Shown: positions 33,839 to 42,021 of the stretch, one piece after another | How positions within the stretch are numbered: the stretch's first letter is position 1 | How the letters are laid out: every line of letters starts with the position of its first letter | Source of the DNA: Clostridia bacterium | GTDB lineage: Bacteria > Bacillota > Clostridia > Oscillospirales > CAG-272 | Length of the DNA stretch: 64,000 nt | Assembly: GCA_017482355.1 (NCBI GenBank) | Contig: JAFUNJ010000004.1 | Location: forward strand, 1 to 64,000 | Direction: 5' to 3' | Translations under genes and position numbers: made by a program | The notes under the pieces: model-generated | What the model was told of the DNA's origin: nothing | The model's database searches: none | The model's input: the letters and a program-made list of their open reading frames with translations, nothing else

Positions 33839-33963
33839 GCCTCCCTTGTGTAAAGGGAGGTGGCAACCGCAGGTTGACGGAGGGATTGTTCTTCGAGCAT
33901 TTCTAACTTCAAACAATCCCTCCGCCTCGTTACACTCGGCACCTCCCTTTACACAAGGGAGGC
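33839..33963. repeat. Family A intergenic inverted repeat, complete copy
   Basis: GCCTCCCTTGTGTAAAGGGA and TCCCTTTACACAAGGGAGGC are perfect inverted ends, 125 bp in all, around a core with CAATCCCTCCGCCTCGTTAC. It is the best-preserved family A unit. Confidence 0.88.
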
Positions 33964-33965
33964 AT

Positions 33966-34260
33966 AACGCCGTCTTCGACGGCTAACCTCAGGAACCCCC
34001 AAACACTCGGCAAGCGCGTTTTCGGGGAACCCCTCGACCTCATCCACCACCTTTGGTGGTCACCCTGTCTCGCTGCGGCTCGGTCACGCGTAGAAATTGC
34101 AACGCAATTTCTACTTGGCTCATGACTGCCACCGGCAGTCATTCATTGCCGCGTCGCTGCTTCGCTACCCAAGGGGAAGGCAAACAACATTCCCTCTATT
34201 CCCGTAGGGGAGGGGCTTGCTCCTCCCGTCGTAGGGGCGATTCACGAATCGTCCCACACA
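33966..34260. repeat. Composite repeat with family F unit, copy 2, and short units
   Basis: It opens with GCCGTCTTCGACGGC and CCTCATCCACCACCTTTGGT pieces. 34071-34180 repeats 19371-19480 with three differences. A short GTAGGGGAGGGGCTTGCTCC unit and GGGGCGATTCACGAATCGTC follow. With the family A copy this fills most of the 787-bp gap between folA and the phosphoesterase; no gene is supported. Confidence 0.75.
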
Positions 34261-34302
34261 AAAACCCAATATTGTAAATTATTATATTATTTCTCAAAAC
34301 GG

Positions 34303-34331
34303 TTGAAAAATCTTTCATTTTCTATTATAAT
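34303..34331 (+). promoter_or_regulatory. Sigma-A promoter of the SbcD-like gene
   Basis: TTGAAA (34303-34308) and TATAAT (34326-34331) are 17 bp apart. The implied transcript has a leader of about 225 nt that is almost wholly folded. Confidence 0.75.
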
Positions 34332-34354
34332 TATAATGTATAACTACAACGACA

Positions 34355-34533
34355 ATCGAAAGTCGAAATTCTTAAATTTCGACGGCAAATCTATGATTTG
34401 CCAACAGTTTTCCATGAGAAAACTGTCGATTTCTGTTTCAATGAATGTAGCCCAAAAAGCAGAGAGCTTTTTGGGGCGGCTGATATACCAGCCGCGAAAA
34501 GGTTTTTTGCCTTTTCGACATCCTACATTCATT
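34355..34533 (+). other. Structured leader: two successive multi-hairpin junctions
   Basis: First junction: ATCGA (34355) pairs with TCGAT (34426) and encloses GTCGAAATT/AATTTCGAC, GGCAAAT/ATTTGCC and ACAGTTTT/AAAACTGT. Second junction: AATGAATGTAG (34440-34450) pairs perfectly with CTACATTCATT (34523-34533). It encloses CCCAAAAAGC/GCTTTTTGGG, CGGCTG/CAGCCG and CGAAAAGG/CCTTTTCG. Six hairpins with two closing stems lie between promoter and start codon. A minus-strand reading frame here is a by-product of the hairpins. Whether it acts as RNA or is a DNA repeat like those at 3460 and 42131 is open. Confidence 0.7.
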
Positions 34534-34563
34534 ATAAATATACGTCACCGAAAGAGAGATACT

Positions 34564-35673
34564 ATGATCAAACTTCTTCACTGTGCCGATATTCATCTCG
34601 AATCGCCGTTCCATTCAAAGACGAAGGAGCAATCGGCGCTTATGAGACGGGAGCTTAAAAAATCGTTCCTTTCTCTTATAAATACCGTTAAAAACGAAAA
34701 TATTGACGTTGTTATCATGGCAGGCGACGTTTTCGATACGCCGTTCGTTTCCGCTGAAACCGTCGCATTCTTTAACGACGCGGTGTCGAGCGTGCCGAAC
34801 GTCAGGTTCATAATTTCCCCCGGAAATCACGACCCGATCTGCGACGGCGGCGTTTATTCGGGAAAATTCCCCGATAACGTCCATATTTTCCGTTCAAACG
34901 AGCTGTCATATATCGACGTTGAGGGAACGGATCTCCGCATTTACGGCTATGCCTTCGTCGGCACGAACACCCTTGAGGCGTGTCCGTTTGTCGGCTTCAA
35001 GCCCGAGGACGAGAGCAAGATAAATATTCTCTGCGGTCACGCCGAGATCGGCGATCCGCTTTCGCCATACTGCCCCGCGTCGGTCTCCGATATTGAAAAC
35101 AGCGGCTTCTCCTACTGCGGCTTCGGTCATGTTCATCTTAACGAGGGAGTTAAGATGGCAGGGAACGTTCCTTACGCCTACTGCGGATGTCTTAACGGAC
35201 GCGATTTCGGCGAAACGGGCGCAAAGGGCGCGATAATCGTTACCTTTGACGGTAAAAAGCCGACCTTCGAAAGCAAAATAATTTCTACCTACAACTACGA
35301 GGAATCGTCCCTCGATGTCTCGGGAATCACCGATGGCAGCGAGCTTCGCCGTAAAATTTCGGCGCTCGTTTCCGAGTATAGCGAAACGACGTTTTTGCGA
35401 ATTGAGCTTGTCGGCTTCGTTCCGGCTGCGCTGAATATCGACGTAAAAGCCCTTGAAGACGAGATAAACGGCGTATTTTTCCTTGAAATACGCGACCTCA
35501 CGCTCCCGCTTTACGGCACGGAGCAGTTAAAAAACGACCCGACCATTATAGGTGAATTTTTCCGTTCGCTTCTCCCGATGCTCGAAAACGGCACGCCCGA
35601 TGAAAGACGCGTCGCCGCGAAGGCGCTCCGACTCGGAATTGCCGCGCTCAAGGGCGAGGACGTTTCGGGGTGA
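34564..35673 (+). CDS. SbcD/YhaO-like DNA repair metallophosphoesterase
   Basis: The 369-residue protein has the calcineurin-like phosphoesterase motifs in order: LLHCADIHLESPF (Asp9, His11), MAGDVFDTP, SPGNHDP, CGHAEIGD and FGHVHLN, all metal-binding positions. This is the nuclease subunit layout of SbcD/Mre11 and of YhaO. The C-terminal 130 residues form the capping domain. The SbcC or YhaN partner ATPase that usually follows is absent here; a membrane protein follows instead. The ATG at 34564 follows AAAGAGAG. Confidence 0.85.
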   Translation: MIKLLHCADIHLESPFHSKTKEQSALMRRELKKSFLSLINTVKNENIDVVIMAGDVFDTPFVSAETVAFFNDAVSSVPNVRFIISPGNHDPICDGGVYSGKFPDNVHIFRSNELSYIDVEGTDLRIYGYAFVGTNTLEACPFVGFKPEDESKINILCGHAEIGDPLSPYCPASVSDIENSGFSYCGFGHVHLNEGVKMAGNVPYAYCGCLNGRDFGETGAKGAIIVTFDGKKPTFESKIISTYNYEESSLDVSGITDGSELRRKISALVSEYSETTFLRIELVGFVPAALNIDVKALEDEINGVFFLEIRDLTLPLYGTEQLKNDPTIIGEFFRSLLPMLENGTPDERRVAAKALRLGIAALKGEDVSG

Positions 35674-35796
35674 AGTCAAAAGAACGCTCACTCTATTCCG
35701 TAGGAGCGAATGCTTCGCCACGTTGTAATACCTTCTCTAGCGGGAGAAGGTAAAACAGCGTTCGCAATAATTTTTTATCATAAAGAGGTATCCCCC

Positions 35797-36213
35797 TTGG
35801 CTAAATATAAGAAGAAAAAGAAAAAGTCGGCCCCCGTGACCGAAGAAAAAAAGAAAAAACCGTTTCCCGTTAAGCGTGCACTAATACTTCTTTTCGTAAC
35901 CGCGCTTATCTTTATAGCGTATCAGATAATGATCGCGCTTGAATTTGCCGCCGCCGTTCATATTTACTGGATAGGACTTGCTGTTTTGGCGATGGTATAT
36001 ATCGCCGTAAACCGCGGCACGTTCCGCCCGATCTGCCCTGACGATCTTTCGGACGAGCTTACAAGCGAAGAAAAAAACGCGATCATAAACGAGCAGGCGC
36101 ACCGTCTGAAAATAAGCAGACCGATCCTTTACGTCATAATCGGAATATTATTCACGCTCCTTTTCGACACCGCGTATCTTTTTGCAACAAATAATTTAGG
36201 ACTGAAATTCTGA
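35797..36213 (+). CDS. Unknown small membrane protein with Lys-rich N-terminus
   Basis: I do not recognise this 138-residue protein. A strongly basic tail (KYKKKKKKSAP, EEKKKKPFPVKR) is followed by two adjacent hydrophobic helices (residues about 33-75), a soluble acidic loop (CPDDLSDELTSEEKNAI), and one C-terminal helix. The likely start is the TTG at 35797, which has AAAGAGG nine bases upstream; in-frame ATG codons upstream lie in repeat DNA. The stop overlaps the start of the WalJ-like gene by one base, so the two are coupled. Similar unknown proteins occur in Clostridia. Confidence 0.65.
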   Translation: MAKYKKKKKKSAPVTEEKKKKPFPVKRALILLFVTALIFIAYQIMIALEFAAAVHIYWIGLAVLAMVYIAVNRGTFRPICPDDLSDELTSEEKNAIINEQAHRLKISRPILYVIIGILFTLLFDTAYLFATNNLGLKF

Positions 36214-36995
36214 TGAGAGTAATTTCCCTTTATTCCGGATCGTCCGGAAACTGCACTCTGGTAGAGGCAGGTGAGCATACCGTGCTCCTCGATGCAGGCG
36301 GAAGCGCAAAGGCGTTGATCACCGCCCTTGAAAGTGTCGGAAGCACAATTCACCGCGTTACCGATATTTTCATAACTCACGAGCACGGCGACCACACTCA
36401 TGCCCTCTCGACGCTGCTCAAAAAGCATCCCTGCCGAGTACATATGACAGATCAAAGCGCAAGCGCCATGAACATTCAGAAAAACAGCATCCTTGACACG
36501 TGTCTTATCCGTCACGGAGCTGAGTTTACATACGATATCGGCGAGCTTCATATTGAGGCATTTCCCGTTCCGCACGACAGCCGCGCCTGCGTCGGATACA
36601 GATTTACGTACTCTGATACTTCAGTCGGCATCGTAACCGACATCGGCTACGTCACGCAGACCGTTTACGACTGTCTTTGCGGCTGTGAGGCGGTAATGAT
36701 CGAAGCCAATCACGACCGCGAAATGGTGCGTCAAGGAAGCTATCCTGCTGTCCTCAAATCCCGCATTTTGTCGGGCGGCGGTCACCTTTCAAACGACGAT
36801 TGCGCCGAAATTTCGGGCGCGTGGGCACGTCAGGGCACGAAAAAATTGCTCCTCGCGCATCTAAGTGAGGAAAACAACACTCCCGAGATCGCGCTTGAAA
36901 CCGTAAAAAAAGCAACCGATCCTTACGGTGTCACCGTAATTGCAGCAAAACGCGATGAAGCGACAGTTTTATTAGAGAGTAACGATAATATCTAA
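36213..36995 (+). CDS. MBL-fold metallohydrolase, WalJ/YycJ type
   Basis: This 260-residue protein starts VISLYSGSSGNCTLVE and has the metallo-beta-lactamase signature THEHGDHTHAL with His and Asp ligands. VPHDSRACVGYRF, VTDIGYVT, EANHD and GGGHLSNDDC follow, which is the YycJ/WalJ pattern. YycJ proteins have been linked to DNA mismatch repair and cell-wall control; the nuclease role is known for homologues and only inferred here. It is coupled to the preceding membrane protein by a one-base overlap and is followed by repeats. Confidence 0.9.
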   Translation: MRVISLYSGSSGNCTLVEAGEHTVLLDAGGSAKALITALESVGSTIHRVTDIFITHEHGDHTHALSTLLKKHPCRVHMTDQSASAMNIQKNSILDTCLIRHGAEFTYDIGELHIEAFPVPHDSRACVGYRFTYSDTSVGIVTDIGYVTQTVYDCLCGCEAVMIEANHDREMVRQGSYPAVLKSRILSGGGHLSNDDCAEISGAWARQGTKKLLLAHLSEENNTPEIALETVKKATDPYGVTVIAAKRDEATVLLESNDNI

Positions 36996-36998
36996 AAC

Positions 36999-37172
36999 GC
37001 CGTCTGCGACGGCTACACCTCATCCGAGGTTTACCTCTTGCCTTCCTCCCGCTGGAGAAGGTAGACAACGTGGCGCGTCTTCCTTAATCGAAAGAGGATT
37101 CCAAAGGGGAAAACGTTTGCCCCTTGGTGCCGTTCTTTGGTCACCTTTCTTTGGCAAGAAAGAAAGGTGAAA
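36999..37172. repeat. Family B fragment and inverted family D repeat
   Basis: GCCGTCTGCGACGGC is followed by CCTCATCCGAGGTTTACCTC and TTCCTCCCGCTGGAGAAGG, a family B right half. Then comes family D in reverse order: ATTCCAAAGGGGAAAACG, CCCCTTGGTGCCG and CACCTTTCTTTGGCAAGAAA. It ends close to the rlmH start. Confidence 0.7.
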
Positions 37173-37196
37173 ACAAAAAAACAACAAGGACAAACT

Positions 37197-37622
37197 ATGC
37201 TTAACGTAACTGTTCTCTGCGTCGGTACACTGAAGGAGCAATTCCTGCGCGACGCAATAAAAGAATACTCAAAAAGAATAAGCGGTTACGCTTCCCTTGC
37301 AATAAAAGAGGTCAAGACAGACCGCGAGCTGATCCCTAACTTACCGAAAAAGGCGTACAAGATCGCCCTTTGCGTTGAGGGAAAGCAGCTCAGCAGCGAG
37401 GAGCTTGCTTCTAAGCTCGACGAGCTTCCGACACGCGGAATATCGGAGATCGTATTCGTCATCGGCGATTCAGACGGAATGGGCGAGGACGTTAAGGCAT
37501 CTTGCGAGCTGCGTCTGTCATTTTCTAAAATGACCTTTCCGCATCAGCTGATGAGAGTTATTCTGCTTGAACAGATATATCGCGCATTTACCATAATTAA
37601 TAACGGAAAATATCACAAATAA
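37197..37622 (+). CDS. rlmH: 23S rRNA pseudouridine(1915)-N3 methyltransferase RlmH
   Basis: RlmH is a SPOUT methyltransferase that modifies helix 69 of 23S rRNA. The 141-residue product has the family start NVTVLCVGTLKE, EGKQLSSEELA, FVIGDSDGM and the C-terminal MTFPHQLMRVILLEQIYRAF with the final NNGKYHK. It is shorter than the usual 155-160 residues, mainly in the first third. The typical GG in the FVIGG loop is GD here. The start at 37197 follows ACAAGGAC; an earlier in-frame ATG is within the repeat. Confidence 0.93.
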   Translation: MLNVTVLCVGTLKEQFLRDAIKEYSKRISGYASLAIKEVKTDRELIPNLPKKAYKIALCVEGKQLSSEELASKLDELPTRGISEIVFVIGDSDGMGEDVKASCELRLSFSKMTFPHQLMRVILLEQIYRAFTIINNGKYHK

Positions 37623-37632
37623 CGGAGATAAA

Positions 37633-39531
37633 ATGAAGCTGACAAAAAATGTTGTCATAAGAGTGATAGCGATGGTACTGTTTTTATCGTTTATCGTCGC
37701 GATCATTCTGTACGATGGCGGCGCATACGATTTTTCTTTCGTAAAAAGGCCCATCGTCTATACGACACCCGGCGAAACGACCGGTAGCGCAAGCCCCGAC
37801 GTGACGACCGACCGAGACGACACGACGGTCACACAGCCGCCGATGAATGACGACGAGATCAAGGAGATCCTCTCGAGGATCAAGGATCTCAGCTCGGCAC
37901 TTAAAGACGGATATAAGCTTTCCTATTCGAAATTCGGTAAGAATTCGGCGCTCGCAAAGACGAACGCATCCTTCCTTGACGGTGAATTTTCGCTGACAAC
38001 GCATCTCGTTACGAAAAAGGTATTCTACGAGCTTGCAAACGGCACACTTTCGACCAGAAACGAAACAGTATCGAAGCCGCTTCCGAGAATCCGCCTTTAT
38101 TACGGCTACGCGATCGTAAATAACGGAAAAACGAACTCGATCTATAACAAAAACGGCGATATGATCGCAGAAAACATCGAGCTTGAAATGCTGTATCAAA
38201 AGACATACGACGGTATGCCGGTCATTGAAAGCGGCGGAAAGCTTTACAAGATCGGTGACGACGGTGTCCACGAGATCACGTCAAGCGAAATAAATTCGCT
38301 CCCTATCGCGCTCGACGCGCCGAGATATTTCGCACAGTCGAATATCGACCTTTTTCCGTTCAAGGAAAGAGTCATGGAGCTGACGCAGGTCGGCGTTGTG
38401 ACAACAGAGCCGCCCGAAACATCTCCCGAAGAAACCGACGGTGAAACAACGTCTCCAAATGAGACGACCCCGGATGAAACAACGACACCCGATGAGACGA
38501 CAACGCCTGATGGTACGACAACGCCTGATGGTACGACAACGCCTGATGGTACGACAACGCCAGATGAAACGACAATTCCGGACGAAACCACAGCGCCCGA
38601 CAATACTACTGATGCTCCTTCCGTAATGAGCATCACGGACTCCTCATCGGAAACGACATCTGACGCAAATACAACTGAACCCAATACTACCGAGGGCGAG
38701 ACCACAAATCCCGAGACTACCGAGGGTGAGACAACAGCGCCCGAAACGAGCGAGGGTGAAACGACCTCACCCGACCCCGAAACGCCGCCCGTCACAGAGC
38801 CGAACGAGGGCGATATAATCGAGAAGGACGGCAAGCTCTACCGCGTCAGCTACCGTTACCTTTACGGCTATAAAAACAGCGCGGGAAAGGTCGTTATCAA
38901 GCCGACGTATACCATGGCTTATAACTTCACGTCCGACGGTATTGCCTGCGTAATTTACGAAAATTACCGACTTCTCTTCATAGACACAAAGGGAAAACGC
39001 GTGATTTCTCTTGTTGATAGCCCGTACGTTGAGCCGGCCGATTTTAACTACAAAAAGCACTATCAAGGTCTCTATACCGGAATCAACAACGATATAAACG
39101 ATATGGGAATGTACTATTGCGAGGACGGATACGTTATGGTTCGCTACGCGCTTCTCGATGCGAAGACCGCGACCAAGCTCGTAAAGACCGTAAATCGGCT
39201 CTATAGCAAGAATGGCACAAAGATCAACGTTCCCGGAAACTATTCGCTTGAAAATTATTCGGACGGCATCATGCTCGTTTCCAAAAACGGCAGATACGGT
39301 TATATGAATATCGACAATTCCTGGGTATTCTCCCCCGTTTTTGATGAGGCGCGCCCCTTCTTCCAGGGACTTGCCGTTGCACATTCGGAGGGCGGATACG
39401 GTATGGTAGATACCGAGGGCAACACCGTTCTTCCCTTCATTTTCGACTATATTTCCGATGTCTCCGACGGCAGAGTTGCCGCATATTCAAGTGAGCTCGG
39501 ATGGCAGATCTATACGGTAATAAGTAAATAA
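37633..39531 (+). CDS. Membrane-anchored WG-repeat protein with Thr/Pro/Glu-rich linker
   Basis: The 632-residue protein has one N-terminal membrane helix (residues about 8-27) with the rest outside. Residues about 75-250 form a domain that includes WG-repeat-like units (YYGYAIVNNGKTNSIYNKNG). Residues about 255-395 are a low-complexity linker of TTTPDET, TTTPDGT and TTEGET units. The C-terminal part has clear WG (KWG) repeats: YLYGYKNSAGKVVIKPTY, RYGYMNIDNSWVFSPVFDEA and GYGMVDTEGNTVLPFIFDYI. WG repeats are protein-binding beta units. The role is unknown; a surface or wall-spanning protein is likely. Another Thr/Pro-rich protein follows 12 bp later. Confidence 0.75.
   Translation: MKLTKNVVIRVIAMVLFLSFIVAIILYDGGAYDFSFVKRPIVYTTPGETTGSASPDVTTDRDDTTVTQPPMNDDEIKEILSRIKDLSSALKDGYKLSYSKFGKNSALAKTNASFLDGEFSLTTHLVTKKVFYELANGTLSTRNETVSKPLPRIRLYYGYAIVNNGKTNSIYNKNGDMIAENIELEMLYQKTYDGMPVIESGGKLYKIGDDGVHEITSSEINSLPIALDAPRYFAQSNIDLFPFKERVMELTQVGVVTTEPPETSPEETDGETTSPNETTPDETTTPDETTTPDGTTTPDGTTTPDGTTTPDETTIPDETTAPDNTTDAPSVMSITDSSSETTSDANTTEPNTTEGETTNPETTEGETTAPETSEGETTSPDPETPPVTEPNEGDIIEKDGKLYRVSYRYLYGYKNSAGKVVIKPTYTMAYNFTSDGIACVIYENYRLLFIDTKGKRVISLVDSPYVEPADFNYKKHYQGLYTGINNDINDMGMYYCEDGYVMVRYALLDAKTATKLVKTVNRLYSKNGTKINVPGNYSLENYSDGIMLVSKNGRYGYMNIDNSWVFSPVFDEARPFFQGLAVAHSEGGYGMVDTEGNTVLPFIFDYISDVSDGRVAAYSSELGWQIYTVISK
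38500..38571 (+). repeat. 18-bp coding tandem repeat
   Basis: The unit ACAACGCCTGATGGTACG occurs three times without change (38500-38553), and a fourth time with substitutions. Each unit encodes six residues of the linker (TTPDGT). Perfect copies suggest recent expansion and possible length variation between strains. Confidence 0.9.
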
Positions 39532-39543
39532 AGGAGAGAAAAA

Positions 39544-40278
39544 ATGAAAATTGACGCTGCAGTAAAATTCATAATCGTCCTGCTCGTTATAATGATCGTC
39601 TCGCTTGGCGCGGCGCTTCTTATAATGAACAACAGTGATGACGGAGATAAGGAAACGAAGCCGTCCGTCACCACGACATTGAACGACACGACGAAGCCCG
39701 ATTCCACCTCCCCCGACACAACGAAGCCCGATGCTACTACTCCCGAGGCAACCACAACTCCCGAGTTTACTACTACGCCAAAGATCTCGACCACGCCTGA
39801 CGTTACAACAACTCCCGAGGTTACGACTACCCCTGAAGTGACGACCACGCCCGATGAGACCACGGCGCCCGATGAGACCGATCCTCCCGAGATCCCCGAC
39901 GAGCTTCTTATCGAGAAGAGCTTTAAGTCGGATACGGGAGTGTCTCTCAATCTCCGCGCTGACGTTATGGCTTACAAGGAAAACGGGAAAATATATCTTA
40001 AAGTCGACCTCTACCTTGAGCATTATACTCTCGGACTTGGAAAAAGAACATCCGGTAACGTTCTGACCATAAACGGCGAGAACTATACCTTCTCTACCGC
40101 CGCAATCAGTTACTCGAATAACTCAAAAATGGCAAATACTCTCCTTTACTCAACAACCGTTGCTGTTGAATACGGTGAAACCGTAGAGATATCAGCCGTA
40201 TTCAACAGCAAGCTGGATAAATATAGCGGAATCGCGATACCCAGTATCGAAGTGGAAGGCACGGTGGAAGTGAAATGA
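39544..40278 (+). CDS. Membrane-anchored protein with Thr/Pro-rich linker
   Basis: The 244-residue protein has an N-terminal membrane helix (KFIIVLLVIMIVSLGAALLIM, about 8-28). A linker of TTTPEVT/TTKPD-type units follows to about residue 120, then a C-terminal globular beta domain of about 120 residues (LNLRADVMAYKENGKIYLKV to IPSIEVEGTVEVK). I do not recognise that domain. The anchor-linker-domain plan is the same as in the preceding WG-repeat protein, so the pair probably works at the cell surface. The end overlaps the endonuclease IV gene by four bases. Confidence 0.7.
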   Translation: MKIDAAVKFIIVLLVIMIVSLGAALLIMNNSDDGDKETKPSVTTTLNDTTKPDSTSPDTTKPDATTPEATTTPEFTTTPKISTTPDVTTTPEVTTTPEVTTTPDETTAPDETDPPEIPDELLIEKSFKSDTGVSLNLRADVMAYKENGKIYLKVDLYLEHYTLGLGKRTSGNVLTINGENYTFSTAAISYSNNSKMANTLLYSTTVAVEYGETVEISAVFNSKLDKYSGIAIPSIEVEGTVEVK

Positions 40279-41129
40279 ATACCCGCGCACTTTTCGGACC
40301 GGGCGGAAACTCGGAAAGCTTCTACGCGGCAGGAAACAAAAGCACTAAGCAGGCGCCGAAATGGCTCCATGAGATCGGTCTTGATGCCTACGAGTATCAG
40401 TGCGGAAACGGCGTGACGGGCTCCGACGCGAATTTCATCGAGGTCGGAAACAAGGCAAAGGAGTACGGCATCGCTATGTCGCTTCACGCGCCGTATTTCA
40501 TCTCCCTTTCGGGAATCGAAACGGAAAAACGCCTTAAGAGCATTGATTATATCAAGAAAAGCGTTCACGCAGCCGAGCTTCTCGGCGCTGACCGCATAGT
40601 TATCCACACGGGAAGCGCGTCGAAGATCACCCGTGCGGAGGCGCTCGCTTTGGCGGCGGATACCATCTCTCGCGCTCTTGACGAGATAAAGACCGACGTG
40701 AAATTCGGTCTTGAGACGATGGGCAAGATAAACCAGCTCGGAACGCTTGACGAGGTCATCGAGCTTTGCAAGATAAGTCCGCGACTTATTCCCGTTGTTG
40801 ATTTCGGTCACCTGAATGCGCGAGATCTCGGTAACGTTTTCGTAACCGAGGACGATTACAAGCGCGTGTTTGATAAGATCGGCTCGGCTCTTACCGATGA
40901 CGTTGCGAAAAATCTGCACTGCCATTTCTCGAAGATCGAGTTCACATCGGGCGGCGAAAAGAAGCATCTTACCTTTACCGATACCGTTTACGGCCCAGAA
41001 TTTTCGCCTCTTGCGAAGGTGCTTTACGAGAATAACCTCACTCCCCGTATCATCTGCGAAAGCGCAGGAACGATGGCAGAGGATGCGCTCGAGATGAAGA
41101 GAATGTACATAGGCGCGGGGAACATTTAA
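40275..41129 (+). CDS. nfo: Deoxyribonuclease IV (endonuclease IV) family protein
   Basis: Endonuclease IV cleaves DNA 5' of abasic sites with three zinc ions. The 284-residue TIM-barrel protein shows the family's LFGPGGNSESF-type start, SLHAPYFISLSG (first His), IVIHTGSA (second His), FGLETMGK (Glu), PVVDFGHLNAR (Asp, His), HCHFSKIEF (His) and ICESAG (Glu), so the metal-binding residues appear present. It is coupled by a four-base overlap to the surface-protein gene upstream, an unexpected pairing that I take as simple packing. Confidence 0.88.
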   Translation: MNTRALFGPGGNSESFYAAGNKSTKQAPKWLHEIGLDAYEYQCGNGVTGSDANFIEVGNKAKEYGIAMSLHAPYFISLSGIETEKRLKSIDYIKKSVHAAELLGADRIVIHTGSASKITRAEALALAADTISRALDEIKTDVKFGLETMGKINQLGTLDEVIELCKISPRLIPVVDFGHLNARDLGNVFVTEDDYKRVFDKIGSALTDDVAKNLHCHFSKIEFTSGGEKKHLTFTDTVYGPEFSPLAKVLYENNLTPRIICESAGTMAEDALEMKRMYIGAGNI

Positions 41130-41144
41130 GGTGGCTCACCAATT

Positions 41145-41329
41145 GGCTCCCTCCGGGAGGGGGCTCCGGACGAAGTCCGGTGGAGGAGCCATCGGGCACG
41201 AAACACTCGAATTTAGATATTTAGGGAGCCACCTCGGATGAGATGGGCAACTATACATAACCTCTTATTGTCGCGGGCTCCTTCCGTCTTTTTGCTTAGC
41301 AAAAATCCACCTCCCTCCCGGAGGGAGGC
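41145..41329. repeat. Family C intergenic inverted repeat, copy 1
   Basis: GGCTCCCTCCGGGAGGGGGC at the left and CCTCCCTCCCGGAGGGAGGC at the right are inverted ends. The interior has GGAGCCATCGGGCACGAAAC and GATGAGATGGGCAACTATAC, which recur in the copy at 55572. It fills most of the gap before tadA. Confidence 0.78.
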
Positions 41330-41383
41330 AAAAAACGCCCCGAAAATTTTAATGGTTTGCCGACATTTACAGAGGTAACAAAT

Positions 41384-41836
41384 ATGTCTGACGAAAAAAA
41401 TATGCTTTTGGCGCTTGATGAAGCGAAAAAGGCGGCAGAAAATGGCGAAGTACCGATTGGAGCTGTGATCGTCCGAAACGGCGAGGTCATCGCCTCTGCT
41501 CACAATGAGCGCGAGACGGTCTTCGATGCCACCGCACACGCGGAAACTACCGCGATCCGTGATGCTTGCAAAAAGCTTCACGGTTGGCACCTGACAAACT
41601 GCACCCTTTACGTCACCCTCGAGCCCTGTCCGATGTGCGCAGGCGCGATAATAAATTCACGCATCGACCGCGTCGTCTTCGGCGCATACGATAACCGCGA
41701 GGGCTCGTTCGGAAGTCTCATAAATCTCGCCTCGTATCCCTATTCATCGCGCCCCGAGATCGTCGGCGGAGTGATGGAAACGGAATGCAAAGAGGTTTTG
41801 AGCGAATTTTTTAAGAAAATCAGAGAAAATAAGTAA
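41384..41836 (+). CDS. tadA: tRNA(Arg) adenosine-34 deaminase TadA
   Basis: TadA converts A34 of tRNA-Arg(ACG) to inosine. The 150-residue protein carries the zinc and catalytic motif AHAETTAI (His52, Glu54) and PCPMCAGAI (Cys82, Cys85), with the usual DNREGSFGSL loop. The start at 41384 fits AGAGG upstream. Its substrate gene, tRNA-Arg with an ACG anticodon, lies only 190 bp downstream at 42022, a neat but possibly accidental neighbourhood. Confidence 0.95.
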   Translation: MSDEKNMLLALDEAKKAAENGEVPIGAVIVRNGEVIASAHNERETVFDATAHAETTAIRDACKKLHGWHLTNCTLYVTLEPCPMCAGAIINSRIDRVVFGAYDNREGSFGSLINLASYPYSSRPEIVGGVMETECKEVLSEFFKKIRENK

Positions 41837-41881
41837 CGTTTCGCCTTTACGGGAACATTTGAAAGCTTCTCCGCGATATCT

Positions 41882-41905
41882 TACCTTCTCCCGCTGGAGA
41901 AGGTA
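41882..41905. repeat. Short family B-type hairpin
   Basis: TACCTTCTCC-CGCT-GGAGAAGGTA is a perfect 10-bp stem. It equals the end sequence of family B units and may end tadA transcription, though no long T run follows. Confidence 0.6.
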
Positions 41906-41972
41906 TAACGACGTTCCAATAATTCGCCGTGTTCCCCCGTCAAAAACAAAAATAATTATTTTCAAAAATGTC

Positions 41973-42001
41973 TTGACAAATCTTCCTTCCTGTGATAGAA
42001 T
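41973..42001 (+). promoter_or_regulatory. Sigma-A promoter of tRNA-Arg
   Basis: TTGACA (41973-41978) and TAGAAT (41996-42001) are 17 bp apart, about 20 bp before the tRNA 5' end. Confidence 0.82.
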
Positions 42002-42021
42002 ATATGTCGCACGAAAATAAT

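Noticed and set aside
34344..34532. A 62-codon minus-strand frame (starting MNVGCRKGKK) inside the leader hairpins
   Set aside because: It is produced by the perfectly paired stems, has no ribosome site, and its sequence follows the hairpins; I treat the region as a structured element.
38500..38571. Possible CRISPR-like array
   Set aside because: The units are contiguous 18-bp tandem repeats in frame inside a coding linker, without spacers, and no cas genes are present.
38244..38834. Minus-strand frame rich in Val-Val-Ser-Ser-Gly repeats
   Set aside because: It is the antisense reading of the Thr/Pro-rich linker; the low complexity comes from the repeated DNA.
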